Notes: generated from the letters alone by a model not told the origin. A stretch of DNA of 7,960 bases from Betaproteobacteria bacterium UBA931 (GCA_002293615.1 DBDN01000041.1:22635-30594), one strand, 5' to 3'; positions 1 through 7,013 are shown, counted from the first letter of the stretch. Made by a program: numbers and translations.

Positions 1-247
1 TGACGCCTTGCGCGTGGTTTCCCGCCGATGCCGCAATCACCCCGCGATCCCGTTCGGCCTGTGATAATTGCGCCATCTTGTTATACGCGCCGCGCAATTT
101 GAATGAAAATACCGGCTGCTCGTCTTCACGCTTGAGCAATACCGTTGCGCCCAGACGAGCACTCAGAATCGGCAAAGGGTCAAGCGCGCTTTCGACGGCC
201 ACATCATAAACTTGCGCCGTTAAAATTTTTTGTAAATAATCAATCAT
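1..247 (-). CDS. ilvA: Threonine dehydratase (threonine ammonia-lyase), biosynthetic, N-terminal part only
   Basis: PLP-dependent deamination of threonine to 2-oxobutanoate, the first committed step of isoleucine synthesis in the cytoplasm. Only the first 82 codons are present; the gene runs off the left edge. Translation from the ATG at 247 gives LLKRED (residues 37-42), SFKLRGAY (48-55, with K50 the expected Schiff-base lysine) and SAGNHAQGV (74-82, the phosphate/substrate-binding loop). These align closely with the E. coli IlvA N-terminus as I remember it. A purine-rich GGAAAG at 259-254 lies six bases before the ATG and supports this start. The gene is divergent from ppx across 133 bp, with its own promoter there. 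The C-terminal ACT-like regulatory domains that confer isoleucine feedback cannot be checked. A catabolic TdcB-like enzyme shares these motifs, so biosynthetic IlvA is preferred rather than proven. Confidence 0.92.
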   Translation of the reverse strand, partial: MIDYLQKILTAQVYDVAVESALDPLPILSARLGATVLLKREDEQPVFSFKLRGAYNKMAQLSQAERDRGVIAASAGNHAQGV

Positions 248-279
248 TTATCGCTTTCCGCCAACCCATTGTTTCGATA

Positions 280-309
280 AGCGTACCAGAAACGAGCTAT
301 GCTTTTCAA
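280..309 (-). promoter_or_regulatory. Predicted sigma70-type promoter for ilvA
   Basis: On the minus strand there is a -35 box TTGAAA (309-304), an 18-base spacer and a -10 box TACGCT (285-280). The -10 is preceded by TGG, giving an extended -10. Transcription would begin near 273, leaving a leader of about 26 bases with the GGAAAG ribosome site. No attenuator or leader peptide fits in so short a leader. On the opposite strand, toward ppx, I found only weak matches (TTGCCC 313-318, 16-base spacer, TATTCA 335-340). Confidence 0.5.
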
Positions 310-380
310 ATTTTGCCCATCGGACAGCGTCTTTTATTCAACGATGCCACGGGCGGGATTGTCTGTTAATCTTGCTACCC

Positions 381-1907
381 ATGAAAAAAGATACACTTTC
401 CGCCGATGCCCGTACTAAAGCCAAAGTTTCCGACCAAACCCTGGCCGTAGTGGATCTCGGCTCCAACAGTTTCCGTCTGGAAATCGGCATCGCGCAAGGA
501 AAGCAGATCCGCGTACTCGAAACCATGCGCGACATGTTGCGTATCGCTTCCGGGCTGGACAAGAAAAACCGCATCAACAAACAGGCGCGACAAAATGCGC
601 TGGCCTGCCTTTTCCGGTTTGGTGAGCGACTGCAACATTTCAAGCCGGAACAAGTACGCGCCGTCGCCACCAACACTTTTCGCGTCGCCACCAACGCCGC
701 CGATTTTCTTCCCGAAGCCGAAATGGCGCTGGGCTTTCCAATCGAAATCATTTCCGGCCACGAAGAAGCGCGCCTGATTTTTCTCGGTACGTCCTATTGC
801 CTACCGCATTCGCCGGCACAGCGCCTGATTGTCGATATTGGCGGCGGCTCCACCGAATTTATCATTGGGCGCGGACATCATCCCGGACAACTGGAATCGC
901 TCAAACTCGGCTGTGTCAACATCAGCGAGCGCTTTTTCAAAAACGGCGAATTAACGCCGGAAAACTTCAAGCACGCGGAAACGTATGCACGCGCCGAAAC
1001 CCAAGCCATCGCCAGTAATTTCAACAGCAGCCACTGGCAAGACGCTTACGCTTCGTCCGGAACGGCGCAAGCGTTAAGCGAAATCCTGGAATACAACCAT
1101 TTTTCGCAAGGCGGTATTACCGCCAACGGCTTAATAGAGCTGCAAAAATATCTGATCGGCAAAAAGCATACGGATAACCTCAAGCTCGAAGCGCTCAAGC
1201 CGGAGCGCGTGCCGGTTCTGGCGGGCGGCCTGGTGATCATGCGCGCCGTTGTCGATGAACTCAATATCAACGTGATCCGACCGGTCGGCGGCGCGTTGCG
1301 GCTGGGCGCGCTTTATGATCTTCTTGGCCGTCATCATGATCAGGACAGCCGCGTTATTACCGTTGAGCAGTGGACGGAACGCCATCATCTGGATCATGAG
1401 CACGCATCGCGCGTGGCCGATCTTGCCGCCTCGTTCTATCGGCAACTGATGCCCAAGGCGGAAGCCTCCGATATCCAGCTTCTGCGCTGGGCGTCTCTGC
1501 TGCACAATGTTGGTATGTCGATTTCGCATATCGGTTTCCACAAACACAGCGCTTATATGTTGCGGCACGGCGATATGCCCGGCTTTTCCTCGTCCGAACA
1601 AAACCATCTCAGTGCGCTGGCGCTCAACTGCCGCGGCGACCTCGAAAAAGCCCGAAAGTTGCTGCCGAATACCAATATCCGGGCGCAAATTCTGGCGCTT
1701 CGTCTGGCGCTGATCTTTTACCGCGGACATCGCCAAATTAAACTGTCCGACATCTCCCTCGCCTTCACCAAAAAATCGGTCTCGTTCGGTATTGAGCAGG
1801 ACTGGCTCGCCGAGCATCCGATGATCGAATATCTTCTGAACAAAGAAGCAAAAGAATGGAAGAGTGAAGGGTATCCATGGCGGCATCACCAAAAAGACGG
1901 AAAATAG
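381..1907 (+). CDS. ppx: Exopolyphosphatase (Ppx/GppA family)
   Basis: Processively removes terminal phosphate from long-chain polyphosphate in the cytoplasm; family relatives also cleave pppGpp. The 508 residues are close to the E. coli Ppx length (513). The ASKHA-fold N-terminal half shows the phosphate-1 motif DLGSNS (25-30), HEEARLIF (127-134, containing the catalytic glutamate) and the phosphate-2 motif DIGGGST (152-158). The DIGGGST form favours Ppx over GppA, which in E. coli has DIGGAST. The C-terminal half carries the HD-like helical domain (LLHNVG around 373-378, HKHSAY 387-392, then MPGFS). An in-frame TTG at 372 could add three residues, but the ATG at 381 is the obvious start; no Shine-Dalgarno is visible. 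Its usual companion ppk is not in the window. The transferase gene follows after 43 bp and could be read through from here. GppA remains a less likely alternative. Confidence 0.92.
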   Translation: MKKDTLSADARTKAKVSDQTLAVVDLGSNSFRLEIGIAQGKQIRVLETMRDMLRIASGLDKKNRINKQARQNALACLFRFGERLQHFKPEQVRAVATNTFRVATNAADFLPEAEMALGFPIEIISGHEEARLIFLGTSYCLPHSPAQRLIVDIGGGSTEFIIGRGHHPGQLESLKLGCVNISERFFKNGELTPENFKHAETYARAETQAIASNFNSSHWQDAYASSGTAQALSEILEYNHFSQGGITANGLIELQKYLIGKKHTDNLKLEALKPERVPVLAGGLVIMRAVVDELNINVIRPVGGALRLGALYDLLGRHHDQDSRVITVEQWTERHHLDHEHASRVADLAASFYRQLMPKAEASDIQLLRWASLLHNVGMSISHIGFHKHSAYMLRHGDMPGFSSSEQNHLSALALNCRGDLEKARKLLPNTNIRAQILALRLALIFYRGHRQIKLSDISLAFTKKSVSFGIEQDWLAEHPMIEYLLNKEAKEWKSEGYPWRHHQKDGK

Positions 1908-1950
1908 GGTTCTCGATGGTTTCACACCAACTATTGTGCGATTAAGAAAC

Positions 1951-2982
1951 ATGGATGACGTCAATCAACACACCAAGGCAGAAAATAACCGCCACGAAGA
2001 GATTCCAGAATATACCCACCGGCTTGAAACGTACAACGCTGTTTTAAAAAGTGCCAACAGAAAACTATCGGCAGAATTACAGAATGTCTACGGTTCGCGC
2101 TCGTGGAAACTGACCGTGCCTTTGCGCTTTGCCGCTTCCTGCATTCGAAAAATATTAAACCGCAAAGGCACCTTTTCTTTTCTTGCGCCCGTGTCGGTTT
2201 GGCCGCCCGAAGTCAAAGCGCTGGAAAAAAAATGGGCGCCTGATAAGCAAAGTTTACCGAGTACGATGGCCTGCGGCGTTTTCATGCATATCTTTTACGT
2301 CGAACTTGCGGAAGAAATGCTTGCCCTCTTCGGTCACCTTCCGTCAAATTCCCGGCTGCACATCTCTACCGACAGCGAAGAAAAACGGGAAAAACTATTG
2401 TCTCTTTGTGTGCGACGCGGTATTAATCACCGAACGGAGGTTCGCATTTGCCCCAATTCCGGCTGGGATATGGCGCCGTTTTTTATCGGCTTCGCTGATA
2501 AAATTTTAAGATACCCGCTGATCCTGCGGCTGCACTCCAAACGTTCCGAGCAGCTTCCGGAAAAAGTCGGCGTCTCGTGGCGCCATATGCTCTTTTCCTC
2601 ACTCTGCGGCAGCAAAGCGCGTGTAAACGCCATCATGCGCGCCTTTGCCGATGATCCGCAGCTCGGCATGATCTGCCCGCCGACAGTGGCGTACTACATC
2701 AACAATATTCATTTCGGCGGCAATTTTGAGCGAATGCGCAAACTGCTGGCGCCGCACGGTATCGCCATTCACGAAAACACGCCTATCGACTTTCCGGTCG
2801 GCGCAATGTTCTGGTGTCGCCCCCAAACGCTCGCTCCTTGGCTCAATGAAAATTTTGCGTATCAAGACTTTGAAAATACCGGCGCAGACAAGCGTGACGG
2901 CTCTCTGGCGCACGCGCTGGAGCGCCTGCTTCTGTTCGGCTGCGGTATCGCTGGCTATCACTGGGCGCGGGTTCCCGAATGA
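1951..2982 (+). CDS. RgpF-type rhamnan/polysaccharide synthesis protein, short form with N-terminal coiled-coil-like segment
   Basis: Probable cell-surface glycan assembly enzyme of the rhamnan synthesis F family (RgpF, Pfam PF05045 by recollection). The domain covers about residues 110-343. Recognisable blocks are HIFYVELAEEM (113-123), NSGWDMAPFF (169-178), LRLHSKRS (192-199), NNIHFGGN (251-258), DFPVGAMFWCRP (279-290) and DGSLAHALERL (316-326). Residues 20-45 are charged and heptad-like, followed by GSRSWKLTVPLR (48-59), a motif I know from polysaccharide glycosyltransferases beside coiled coils. No signal peptide or membrane span is seen, so it is probably cytoplasmic or membrane-associated. 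At 343 residues it is shorter than the streptococcal RgpF I recall (about 580). A GTG at 1864, inside ppx, would add 29 residues with no domain character; the ATG at 1951 with AAG four bases upstream is preferred but not certain. The sugar it transfers cannot be deduced. Confidence 0.78.
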   Translation: MDDVNQHTKAENNRHEEIPEYTHRLETYNAVLKSANRKLSAELQNVYGSRSWKLTVPLRFAASCIRKILNRKGTFSFLAPVSVWPPEVKALEKKWAPDKQSLPSTMACGVFMHIFYVELAEEMLALFGHLPSNSRLHISTDSEEKREKLLSLCVRRGINHRTEVRICPNSGWDMAPFFIGFADKILRYPLILRLHSKRSEQLPEKVGVSWRHMLFSSLCGSKARVNAIMRAFADDPQLGMICPPTVAYYINNIHFGGNFERMRKLLAPHGIAIHENTPIDFPVGAMFWCRPQTLAPWLNENFAYQDFENTGADKRDGSLAHALERLLLFGCGIAGYHWARVPE

Positions 2983-3048
2983 ATATCTTCACCGTGCCAA
3001 AAACAGCCGCCTTTCCGATAGCCCGCGCCTTCGAAACTTTTATACTTG

Positions 3049-3074
3049 TGTCAACAGGCCGCCTTTGACATTTT
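3049..3074 (+). terminator. Hairpin with T-run between the two glycosyltransferase genes; weak terminator or attenuator candidate
   Basis: Arms TGTCAA (3049-3054) plus AGG (3056-3058) pair perfectly with CCT (3062-3064) plus TTGACA (3065-3070). There is one bulged C and a CCG triloop, and TTTT follows at 3071-3074. Nine base pairs with a short T-run resemble a weak intrinsic terminator, which would reduce read-through into the downstream transferase. A -10-like TATACT at 3041-3046 directly precedes it without a convincing -35. If that were a promoter, its start would cut the 5' arm. A second TTGACA follows at 3073-3078. Confidence 0.33.
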
Positions 3075-3090
3075 GACAGACAAGCAATTT

Positions 3091-3096
3091 TGAGGA
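3091..3096 (+). promoter_or_regulatory. Ribosome binding site that fixes the start of the two-domain glycosyltransferase
   Basis: TGAGGA lies five bases before the ATG at 3102. This rules against the longer reading from an in-frame TTG at 3090, which would overlap the site, and fixes the protein start as MLVFTSCINNY. Confidence 0.65.
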
Positions 3097-3101
3097 ACCC
3101 C

Positions 3102-5483
3102 ATGCTCGTTTTTACCTCCTGCATCAATAACTATATTCCCAAAGCCCGGGTATTGGCATCCACACTCAAATCTTTTCACCCGGATTGGACATTCTGCTTG
3201 TTGCTGGGCGAAGCGCCGCCGGCCGATTTTCACCTTGACGAAGAACCTTTCGACCGACTCATGGGTTTTGACGAACTGGCGATTCCCAATTATCGCTCTT
3301 GGCTATTCCGGCACCGAGTTGTGGAAATCTGTACCGCCGCCAAAGGCCCCGCATTGCACCATTTTCTCACGTGCGAAAAGCATGAAAAAGTAATGTACCT
3401 CGATCCGGACATTATGGTCTGCAACCCTCTTACACCTCTCGAAACGCTACTGGATGAACACGATTTTCTTCTAACGCCGCATCAGCTTACACCGCAAAAA
3501 ACCGAGCAAAGCATTAAAGACAACGAACTCATCACCCTGCGTCACGGTGCATTCAACTTGGGTTTTGTCGCCGCGGCGCGCCGCGGCGACGGTTTGGCCT
3601 TCGCGCGCTGGTGGCGCAATCGACTACTGAAATACTGCTACGACGATATTCCCAACGGTCTTTTTACTGACCAGCGCTGGTGCGACTTGGCGCCCGTTTT
3701 TTTTCCGGGCCTGCATATTGTGCGCGACCCCGGCTGTAATGTTGCGTCGTGGAATCTTCCCGAACGGGCAATCACTCAAACAGAAAACGGCATTTTCCTG
3801 GCCAATGGTTCTCCGCTGCGTTTTTATCATTTCACCGGTTTCGATTCCGGCGCAGGCGATGGCATGACCGCCCGCTACGGTGGTAATGTCCCAGCGGTTC
3901 GCGAATTATGGCAAGGTTATCGCGAGCGCCTTGCGGCCTCTGGGCAGGCTCTTTTGGGAAAACAGCGTTGGGCGTATATGAGTTTTTCCGACGGCACACC
4001 CATCACCGACGCCATGCGCCTTTTATACCGAGAACGAAAAGATCTGCAAACAACTTTCCCCGATCCGTTCCGCCTCTCGAGTTATCGGGACTGGTATCGG
4101 ATGCAACGATGGCTGCCTGCACGCGTTTTTGGAAAAACAAAAAGTATTGCAAAAAGAATACACCAAATACTGGAACGGAATGGCGGCTTTCCCCGCGGAA
4201 TTCCCGGCATGTTGCGGCAAATCGTGACGTGGTCCAGACGCTGGGGCGCGATGGGCTTATTGAAAAATATTTGGCAAAGCACCCCTGTGATCCCGTTTAC
4301 AAAAAGACTCCACCTGAATTTTGCACTGGAGTCTCCCGACTCTTCCGAATATCAATTGCTCACTCAGCTCTTGGATCCGTCGAACATGCCAACATGCATT
4401 CTCGAACATGACTGGGGTGGCGGCGCTGCCAGCTACTGCGAAAAGCGAGTACAGCAATTATTGGACGAGAAAAAAGCAGTCATCCGGTTACGTTATACGA
4501 TATCCGCCCAACGCTTTGAAATGACTGTTTGCCATGGCGCGGAAACGTTGAGTTTCGAACTTTCCGACATAAATACGTTGAACCACATGCGCTTTCCGCG
4601 CATTACGAAAATCATCGTCAACGAGCTCGCGGGTTGGTATTACAACGGCGGCAATCCCCAAAACATGATCGCCAAACTTGAAGCAACCATCCCCACGCTG
4701 ATCCAGGTGGCTGACCATCACCAAGCCAATCTGGAGCTTTTGTTTCACGATTTTTATTCACTTTGCCCCACCATATTCTTATTGACGCCACAACGTCGCT
4801 ATTGCGGTGTGAAAACCGACTACGGCATTTGCAACCCTTGCGCACTGCGCGGCCAGTCTTTTTCCATGGGAAGGTGGCGGCAAACATGGGAAAAACTGGT
4901 TGAACGCGCCGATGAACTCGTGTTTTTTTCCGAAAACACCCGAAAACTCGTCGGTAAGGTATTTCTTCTCAAAGACGAAAAAATCCGGATCAGACCGCAT
5001 GGCGTTCCCAAATTCGATACCACACTGGATATTCCCCAAAACGGCCCAATGCGCATTGCGGTAGTCGGCAACATTCAAGTACATAAAGGCATGGATATCG
5101 TGTTGGACTTGGCGCATTTATTGGAAAAACGTATGCCCGACGCCACAATTATCGTGTTGGGCACGCTGGATGCGCCGCGTGTTCCCGCGAATGTTCTGGT
5201 GCTGGGACCCTACGAGCACGAAGAACTGCCTGCGCTATTGGAAAAACACCAAGCCACCATCGGGCTTTTCCCTTCGATATGCCCGGAAACGTTCAGCTTT
5301 GTCGTACGCGAATTGGCGTCATTGGGCTTGCCGCTGGTTTCTTTTGATCTCGGCGCGCAAGGCGAATTCGTCGGCACGCTTCCGAATGGGCGCCTTGCCA
5401 AAGAGATAAGCGCCGAATCAGCCCTCGACGCTTTATTGGTGTTGGATGCGGCAACGAGAGAAACGCCGCGCTCAACATCATAA
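3102..5483 (+). CDS. Two-domain glycosyltransferase: GT8-like GT-A domain fused to GT4-like GT-B domain
   Basis: Predicted bifunctional cytoplasmic transferase of 793 residues for surface-polysaccharide synthesis. Residues 1-260 form a GT-A nucleotide-sugar domain. It opens with LVFTSCINNYIPKARVLASTL and carries LDPDIMV with the metal-binding DPD at 101-103, then HGAFNLGF and LRFYHFTGFDSG. About 130 residues of linker follow. The GT-B part starts with EHDWGGGAASY (435-445), has a cysteine-bearing block HDFYSLCP (549-556) with C568 and the pair C577/C580, then RIAVVGNIQVHKG (651-663) opening the donor-binding half. CPETFSFVVRE gives the GT4 E-x7-E pair E729/E737. No membrane segment is evident, and the end falls near the expected end of a GT4 fold. 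The gene lies 119 bp after the RgpF-type gene with its own strong ribosome site. Each domain probably adds a different sugar; donors and acceptor are unknown. Confidence 0.88.
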   Translation: MLVFTSCINNYIPKARVLASTLKSFHPDWTFCLLLGEAPPADFHLDEEPFDRLMGFDELAIPNYRSWLFRHRVVEICTAAKGPALHHFLTCEKHEKVMYLDPDIMVCNPLTPLETLLDEHDFLLTPHQLTPQKTEQSIKDNELITLRHGAFNLGFVAAARRGDGLAFARWWRNRLLKYCYDDIPNGLFTDQRWCDLAPVFFPGLHIVRDPGCNVASWNLPERAITQTENGIFLANGSPLRFYHFTGFDSGAGDGMTARYGGNVPAVRELWQGYRERLAASGQALLGKQRWAYMSFSDGTPITDAMRLLYRERKDLQTTFPDPFRLSSYRDWYRMQRWLPARVFGKTKSIAKRIHQILERNGGFPRGIPGMLRQIVTWSRRWGAMGLLKNIWQSTPVIPFTKRLHLNFALESPDSSEYQLLTQLLDPSNMPTCILEHDWGGGAASYCEKRVQQLLDEKKAVIRLRYTISAQRFEMTVCHGAETLSFELSDINTLNHMRFPRITKIIVNELAGWYYNGGNPQNMIAKLEATIPTLIQVADHHQANLELLFHDFYSLCPTIFLLTPQRRYCGVKTDYGICNPCALRGQSFSMGRWRQTWEKLVERADELVFFSENTRKLVGKVFLLKDEKIRIRPHGVPKFDTTLDIPQNGPMRIAVVGNIQVHKGMDIVLDLAHLLEKRMPDATIIVLGTLDAPRVPANVLVLGPYEHEELPALLEKHQATIGLFPSICPETFSFVVRELASLGLPLVSFDLGAQGEFVGTLPNGRLAKEISAESALDALLVLDAATRETPRSTS

Positions 5484-5632
5484 TGAACTCGCTTGCCATA
5501 AACCGAATTCTCCCAGTATGTTTTTACGCGAATCTCCCAGTATGTTTTTACGCGAATATCGGCAAGCGTTTCCCAATCGATGAGAAGCTGATCGCGGCGG
5601 CAAACGGGCATTTAGGCCGGAGCCTGCGCTAA
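5483..5632 (+). CDS. Possible 49-residue small ORF (hypothetical), coupled to the transferase stop
   Basis: I do not recognise this protein. The ATG at 5483 overlaps the preceding stop as TAATG, the geometry used for translational coupling; no Shine-Dalgarno is seen. The reading frame runs through the 24-bp tandem repeat in frame, so the octapeptide LPVCFYAN occurs twice (residues 10-17 and 18-25). It continues as IGKRFPIDEKLIAAANGH and ends LGRSLR. The second half has coding-like third positions (mostly G or C). The TAA at 5630-5632 overlaps the convergent pmbA stop. It could be a real small protein, the remnant of a longer gene lost by deletion, or chance: fifty open codons at this base composition are not rare, and the opposite strand is open here too. 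Confidence 0.25.
   Translation: MNSLAINRILPVCFYANLPVCFYANIGKRFPIDEKLIAAANGHLGRSLR
5490..5568. repeat. 8-bp inverted repeat flanking the tandem repeat
   Basis: CGCTTGCC at 5490-5497 is exactly reverse-complementary to GGCAAGCG at 5561-5568, with 63 bases between them that contain both tandem copies. In RNA this could close a long loop. No T-run follows either arm, so it is not an intrinsic terminator. A match of this length could arise by chance. Confidence 0.4.
5509..5557. repeat. Perfect 24-bp tandem duplication between convergent genes
   Basis: Two head-to-tail copies occupy 5510-5533 and 5534-5557, each beginning CTCCCAGTATG and ending ACGCGAAT. Identity is complete and one extra base matches on the left (5509), so about 2.04 units are present. 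The unit length is a multiple of three, so any frame crossing it stays open. It lies 26 bp after the transferase stop and 71 bp beyond the pmbA stop. Perfect identity suggests a recent slippage duplication. It is not CRISPR-like, because there is no spacer. Confidence 0.95.
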
Positions 5633-6981
5633 CTTCCGGCAACCGTCATGCCGTCCACCCATATCGACCCGGTACGATAGGCAGAACGCCGGTCGAGATC
5701 ACTGCCTATCGCGACGACATTCCGGTAAATGTCGCGCAAATTACCGGCAATGGTAATGCCCTCCACGGGATAAGCAATTTCGCCGTTTTCGATCCAATAA
5801 CCCGCCGCGCCGCGAGAAAAATCGCCGGTAACGGGATTGACCCCTTGCCCCAATTGCTCCGTGACCAACAAACCACGCCCCATACGCCGAAGCAACGTCG
5901 GCAAGTCATCGTCGCCATGCGCTACCGATAAATTATGCGCGCCGCCGGAATTACCCGTCGACGCCATGCCCAGTTTGCGCGCCGAATAACAACTCAAAAA
6001 ATAATTTTGCACCACACCGTTTTTGACGATAAAACGCGTCTGCGTCGCCACTCCTTCATCATCAAACGGTGCGCTCGCCAAAGCGCCCGCAAGCGCCGGA
6101 TTTTCTTCGATGGAAACATATGGCGGAAAAATGGTTTCACCCATGGCGTCAGGAAGAAATGTCGCCTTACGGTACAAATTTCCGCCGGAAATCGCCCGTA
6201 CCAAAGCGCCGATTAAAGCGGTGGCTTCCGGCGCTTCAAAAATGACTGGGCAACGCATAGTAGGCAAGCTGCGCGCGTTTAACCTTCGCGCGGCGCGTGC
6301 TCCGGCAATACGACCAACCTCTTTGCCGCTGATGAGCTCCTTTGGATTGCGGGCAATGGTGTACCAACCATCGCGCTGCATCACGCCGTTTTCCTCGCCG
6401 ACCGCGGCGCATTCGATATGATGGCGCGAGCCGCGATAACCGCCTCCGAAACCAAGCGTATTGGCATAGAAAAATTCGCTTTCGCCGCACGCCACCGTCG
6501 CACCTTCGCTTTGCTTGATTCGGGCATCCGTCGCCAATGCCGCCGCCTCACTGGCGCAGGCCAACGCGACGGCCTCTTCGACGGAAATCGGCCACGGAAA
6601 ATACAAGTCGGGATCGCGCCATGCGCGCGCCAGCCAATCGGGATCGGCAAGCCCGGCAAAACCATCCGGCGCTGTATGACGGGCGATCGCCAGCGCTTTT
6701 GTGACCGCAGCCGTCAGTGCGTCATCGGAAAAATCGGCGGTCGAAACACTCCCGCTTTGTTGACCAAGATACACTGTCAGCGACAACTCTTTATCGCGAT
6801 GATGGCTGATGGTTTCCACGCCGCCATGACGCGCCGTTACCGAAAACCCGGCTGCCTGCGACGTTTCACACTCCGCTGCCGTCGCGCCATATTTTTGGGC
6901 AAGATCAAGAATACGCCGCGCCGACTCTTGTAATTCGGCACTGGTCAATGAAAAGCAAAAAGCACTGTCTTTATTTGGCAT
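5629..6981 (-). CDS. pmbA: Metalloprotease subunit PmbA/TldE
   Basis: Partner of TldD in the heteromeric TldD/TldE protease. In E. coli it matures microcin B17 and helps degrade the CcdA antitoxin; in the family TldD carries the zinc site and TldE is the non-catalytic half. The 450 residues equal the E. coli length. Conserved blocks include ISGGNLYRKATFL after the mid-protein strand, DDEGVATQTRF starting at 307, GNSGGAHNLSVAHG, GQGVNPVTGDFSRGAAGYW starting at 378, and a C-terminal run with YPVEGITIAGNL and GSIWVDGMTVAG. No HExxH is seen, as expected for this subunit. The ATG at 6981 lacks a Shine-Dalgarno, but a good extended -10 lies about 27 bases upstream. The gene is divergent from yjgA and convergent with the glycosyltransferases. 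tldD is not in the window. Confidence 0.96.
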   Translation of the reverse strand: MPNKDSAFCFSLTSAELQESARRILDLAQKYGATAAECETSQAAGFSVTARHGGVETISHHRDKELSLTVYLGQQSGSVSTADFSDDALTAAVTKALAIARHTAPDGFAGLADPDWLARAWRDPDLYFPWPISVEEAVALACASEAAALATDARIKQSEGATVACGESEFFYANTLGFGGGYRGSRHHIECAAVGEENGVMQRDGWYTIARNPKELISGKEVGRIAGARAARRLNARSLPTMRCPVIFEAPEATALIGALVRAISGGNLYRKATFLPDAMGETIFPPYVSIEENPALAGALASAPFDDEGVATQTRFIVKNGVVQNYFLSCYSARKLGMASTGNSGGAHNLSVAHGDDDLPTLLRRMGRGLLVTEQLGQGVNPVTGDFSRGAAGYWIENGEIAYPVEGITIAGNLRDIYRNVVAIGSDLDRRSAYRTGSIWVDGMTVAGS

Positions 6982-6985
6982 GTTT

Positions 6986-7013
6986 TTGGATATGGGTAAG
7001 CTTCGGTTATCAT
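6986..7013 (+). promoter_or_regulatory. Candidate promoter for yjgA-mog, overlapping the pmbA -10
   Basis: A -35-like TTGGAT (6986-6991), a 16-base spacer and a -10 box TATCAT (7008-7013, five of six consensus bases) point toward yjgA. The -10 shares five positions with the opposite-strand pmbA -10, because the sequence from 7006 to 7016 is an odd-length palindrome, GTTAT-C-ATAAC. The leader would be about 26 bases. Confidence 0.4.

Noticed and set aside
271..293. GTTTC/GAAAC inverted repeat in the ilvA/ppx gap, considered as an operator
   Set aside because: Only five base pairs with a 13-base gap; expected by chance. It merely overlaps the ilvA -10.
345..381. Possible leaderless start of ppx from TG-T-TAATCT at 364-372
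   Set aside because: The -10 matches only three of six consensus bases and has no -35 partner, so it is not listed as a promoter.
1864..1950. Upstream GTG start for the RgpF-type gene, giving a 29-residue extension and overlap with ppx
   Set aside because: The extension has no domain character. Its ribosome site would be almost in contact with the start codon, and the ATG at 1951 keeps all recognisable parts.
1131..1964. Long minus-strand open frame of 277 codons opposite ppx
   Set aside because: It is antisense to the well-supported C-terminal half of Ppx and shows no recognisable domain.
2979..3068. 29-codon ORF starting with an ATGA overlap at the end of the RgpF-type gene
   Set aside because: Too short to support. 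It has no ribosome site and ends inside the 3049-3074 hairpin. The overlap alone is weak evidence.
5210..5611. Minus-strand 133-codon frame with duplicated IRVKTYWE, starting in the pmbA/transferase gap
   Set aside because: Most of it lies antisense to the certain GT4 domain. The duplication is simply the 24-bp tandem repeat read on this strand, and no known family is recognised. No good ribosome site lies before the ATG at 5611.
5614..5640. Small inverted repeats (AGGC/GCCT and GCCGGA/TCCGGC) at the pmbA stop, considered as a terminator
   Set aside because: Neither has a T-run on either strand. One stem is only four base pairs and the other has a 13-base loop.
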